This document shows positions 50,623-52,462 of a stretch of DNA of 52,462 bases, piece by piece; position 1 is the first letter of the stretch, and the number at the start of each line of letters is the position of its first letter. The notes below the pieces were generated by a model that was given only the letters and a program-made list of their open reading frames with translations, had not been told where the DNA came from and did not search any database. A program made the position numbers and the translations under genes. Source of the stretch: Pseudoalteromonas sp. BSi20652 (GTDB lineage: Bacteria > Pseudomonadota > Gammaproteobacteria > Enterobacterales > Alteromonadaceae); assembly GCF_000239855.1 (NCBI RefSeq), contig NZ_BADT01000089.1, positions 1 to 52,462 of the forward strand. The letters are read 5' to 3'.

Positions 50623-50959
50623 ATAACATCCTTATTGACTGTAATTATTTTTATTTTGTTAAATAAAATTAACACTTTTTAGGTGTCGTGTGTAGCTAAA
50701 TTGGTACTTATTTATCAGAAGTTAATAATGTAAAGTACAGTTATTTACAGAACTCCAAGTAAGATCTTTTTTGCCATTCTGGCAAACAGTGAACTAAAGG
50801 TTATTATTGGCTTTCTGATGAAATACGATGTGAGCTAAAGCTCTGTAGATAGCTTTAGCTATTTGAAATATTATATTTAACTGCAATTTTATTTATTGGT
50901 GATAGCTTTAGCTCTTTTAATATAATAAGGAGCTTTAGCTAATACGTTTTAGCTTTAGG
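50623..50959. other. Gene-free gap between the defence operon and the replication gene
   Basis: No coding frame. It contains TTTGCCA / TGGCAAA (50770-50786, 3-base loop), a possible operator for the defence operon, and the repeat cluster listed next. The promoter of the defence operon must lie here on the minus strand but cannot be called with confidence. Confidence 0.55.
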
Positions 50960-50960
50960 T
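50833..50960. repeat. Five iteron-like AGCTTTAGCT repeats
   Basis: AGCTTTAGCT occurs exactly at 50851-50860, 50904-50913 and 50931-50940; its reverse complement AGCTAAAGCT at 50833-50842; and a one-mismatch copy AGCTTTAGGT at 50951-50960, ending at the replication gene's stop. The first two form an inverted pair with an 8-base loop. The density and placement beside a replication gene suggest binding sites for the Rep protein, or a regulatory array for the defence operon. Confidence 0.65.
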
Positions 50961-52462
50961 TATGCCTTTTCTACCTTCCATGAGTAATGTCTAGTGATGA
51001 TGGCTTTACCCGCGAACCACAAGCCTTTTACTTTGAGTATGAATTCACCATCGTAATAGCTTTGTAAGCACTCCCCAGTTTCCTCAACGATGTTTAAATC
51101 GTAATGTAATTTGATAGGTCTATCTTTTTGTTTTGTGTGTAAACCGCCCATAGCAAGTATGTAGCCTTTCCAATCACTGTTATCAGCAGCAAAGCGAGCT
51201 TGTTCTAGTAGGCTATCTTTTTTATCATTAAATATTGAGCTTAAACGTCTTAATTCACGCCATACAGACACGCTAGCACCGCCAATTTGTTGAAACTGGC
51301 GAATACACCAACACGATGCCCACGCATCAATACGTTGCGCTACAAGCAGCGAATCGTTACCAAATTTATCTTCGCCTACACCTTCACCATCAATGTTTTT
51401 CGCTATGTATTTTAAGATATAACCAGTTGCAGAGCCTTTGTTTGGGTCGATTTGTTTAAAGTCACAACGGTTTTCCGCTGCGCCTTTTTCGTCACCATCA
51501 ACTTCTAACGCGTAATGGCGAATAATTGCTTTTAATGCGTCTAGTTTTTCGCTCTCAATAAAAAACAGCATATGCCAATGCGGTGTGCCGTCATGTTGTG
51601 GTTCTGCTACACGAAAACCATAAGGCGCAATATTTTGACGTTTAAACTCTGCACGGGCTTTTTGCCATTGGTGGTTTAAATAGCTATTGGCTTCATCAGG
51701 CATAAAACCTTCCCACTTAGGGTTTGCAGCTCCCGACTTTGAAAAGGCACGATGGTACTTAGAAGGGCACGTAACCGTAATAAAAAGTGCTTCATGGCCT
51801 AGCTCTTTCGCTAGGTCTTCAAAGCCTCTTGCACGACATAGTAATTCATCCTTTCGTATCTTAGGGTTTGATACATTTAGGTCGGATATTTCTTTTAACG
51901 AGTAGCGTTGCCCTTGCTCGTTAAGTATGTAAGTTGAGCTAAGTAACTCATCATTTCGTTGGCGCTGAGTAATGCGATTTTGAGTTGTTATATTACTTGC
52001 ATAGATTTCTCTTTTTCTGTTCACGAAATTTAAATGCAGGGCTGCTTTTTCGTTTGCTTGAGTAATGAGTTTACGAAACTTTCGTAGCCACCAACGGTTA
52101 TCGATATAGCGTTTTATACAGCCTGATATTTTGATGTTGTTTTTAGGTTCTATAGGCGAAACACCAAACTTAATTGCGTAGTTTGATAAAAAATCAAAAA
52201 GGGCTTTTTGCTTTGCAACAGCGAATTCGCTATTAATTTCGGTATTAGTAGAGCGAAACATAGCGGGATTTTCACTATTGGTTTCGCTGTCAGTAATTTT
52301 ACTACTACGAAACTCATGCGAAACGGTTCGCTTTAGTTCGCTATCATTTCGCTGTTTGTTTTTAGCTTGATAATAAAGAAAGTTAACTTTTTCGGGGTTA
52401 ATGGCAATCTGGCGGCAATAGTTTGCACACTCTTTCGCTATGTTGTTAATGTCATCATCAAA
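50960..52462 (-). CDS. HUH rolling-circle replication protein, P2 gpA-like, partial
   Basis: The reading frame is open to the right edge of the window, so the N-terminus is missing; the Met at 52261 is internal. About 500 residues are seen. Motif I LFITVTCPS, the HUH motif PHWHMLFFIE and the two-tyrosine motif GYILKYIAKN, in this order, identify a phage P2 gene A-type (Phage_GPA) initiator that nicks an origin and attaches through tyrosine. Such proteins occur in P2-like phages, satellites and other integrated elements. In P2 the origin lies within the A gene itself, and here a TTCGCT repeat cluster lies inside the frame. No integrase is seen. Its gene ends next to the iteron-like repeats. 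Confidence 0.9.
   Translation of the reverse strand, partial: FDDDINNIAKECANYCRQIAINPEKVNFLYYQAKNKQRNDSELKRTVSHEFRSSKITDSETNSENPAMFRSTNTEINSEFAVAKQKALFDFLSNYAIKFGVSPIEPKNNIKISGCIKRYIDNRWWLRKFRKLITQANEKAALHLNFVNRKREIYASNITTQNRITQRQRNDELLSSTYILNEQGQRYSLKEISDLNVSNPKIRKDELLCRARGFEDLAKELGHEALFITVTCPSKYHRAFSKSGAANPKWEGFMPDEANSYLNHQWQKARAEFKRQNIAPYGFRVAEPQHDGTPHWHMLFFIESEKLDALKAIIRHYALEVDGDEKGAAENRCDFKQIDPNKGSATGYILKYIAKNIDGEGVGEDKFGNDSLLVAQRIDAWASCWCIRQFQQIGGASVSVWRELRRLSSIFNDKKDSLLEQARFAADNSDWKGYILAMGGLHTKQKDRPIKLHYDLNIVEETGECLQSYYDGEFILKVKGLWFAGKAIITRHYSWKVEKA
52220..52439. repeat. TTCGCT hexamer cluster inside the rep gene
   Basis: TTCGCT or its complement occurs eight times in 220 bases: AGCGAA at 52220 and 52252, and TTCGCT at 52226, 52283, 52327, 52337, 52348 and 52434 (first base given). 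The first two abut as the 12-base palindrome AGCGAATTCGCT, and 52327, 52337 and 52348 are 10-11 bases apart, on one face of the helix. It may be an origin or Rep binding array within coding sequence. Confidence 0.5.

Noticed and set aside
50770-50786. Rho-independent terminator before the OLD gene
   Set aside because: No T-run follows the stem on either strand.

Overview
The window looks like a chromosomal stretch from a marine gammaproteobacterium of the Alteromonadales, most likely Pseudoalteromonas. The gene orders nadB / rpoE-rseABC / lepA-lepB-rnc-era-recO-pdxJ and barA / rlmD-relA-mazG-pyrG-eno, then mutH / rppH-ptsP-lgt-thyA, are those of enteric and marine gammaproteobacteria. The AT-rich composition, short palindromic intergenic repeats and DUF481 and YciU proteins fit that group. 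The genus is an inference from content; no database search was possible.

Region 1 (1-7.9 kb) is accessory and signalling. It holds a PAS-GGDEF diguanylate cyclase, a small DP-EP-like protein beneath a large winged-helix/STAND ATPase/TPR membrane protein, an MscS channel, a CidA/LrgB pair and a crotonase. Region 2 (8.2-12.2 kb) holds YciU, a DUF481 outer-membrane protein, a PH-like membrane protein, SlyD, YgfZ and the SdhE-YgfX pair.

Region 3 (12.2-22.7 kb) is core: nadB divergent from rpoE-rseA-rseB-rseC, with a sigma-E type promoter in front of rpoE, then lepA-lepB-rnc-era-recO-pdxJ. Region 4 (22.8-34.1 kb) is barA divergent from rlmD-relA-mazG, then pyrG and eno. Three different short inverted-repeat elements flank pyrG. 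Both rnc and rlmD have a start codon and ribosome binding region that sit out of frame with the rest of the gene, and both are restored by one extra A in a poly-A run.

Region 5 (34.1-42.4 kb) holds a membrane gene broken by one stop codon (possibly AbiC-like), mutH, an intergenic cluster of DnaA boxes resembling the E. coli DARS2 element that also lies beside mutH, then rppH-ptsP, a TSUP permease, lgt, thyA and galU. Region 6 (42.4-46.1 kb) encodes five consecutive lipoproteins, two with SPOR-like ends and three with FlgO-like domains, behind a leader with three predicted hairpins. It is probably an envelope system of unknown role.

Region 7 (46.17-52.46 kb) starts at tRNA-Arg(CCT) and appears to be the left end of an integrated mobile element. 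It carries a two-gene operon encoding an OLD-family ATPase/TOPRIM nuclease and a UvrD-like helicase (a Gabija-type anti-phage pair), a repeat cluster resembling iterons, and an HUH rolling-circle replication protein of the phage P2 gpA type that runs off the window. No integrase is visible, so the element's other end lies outside.
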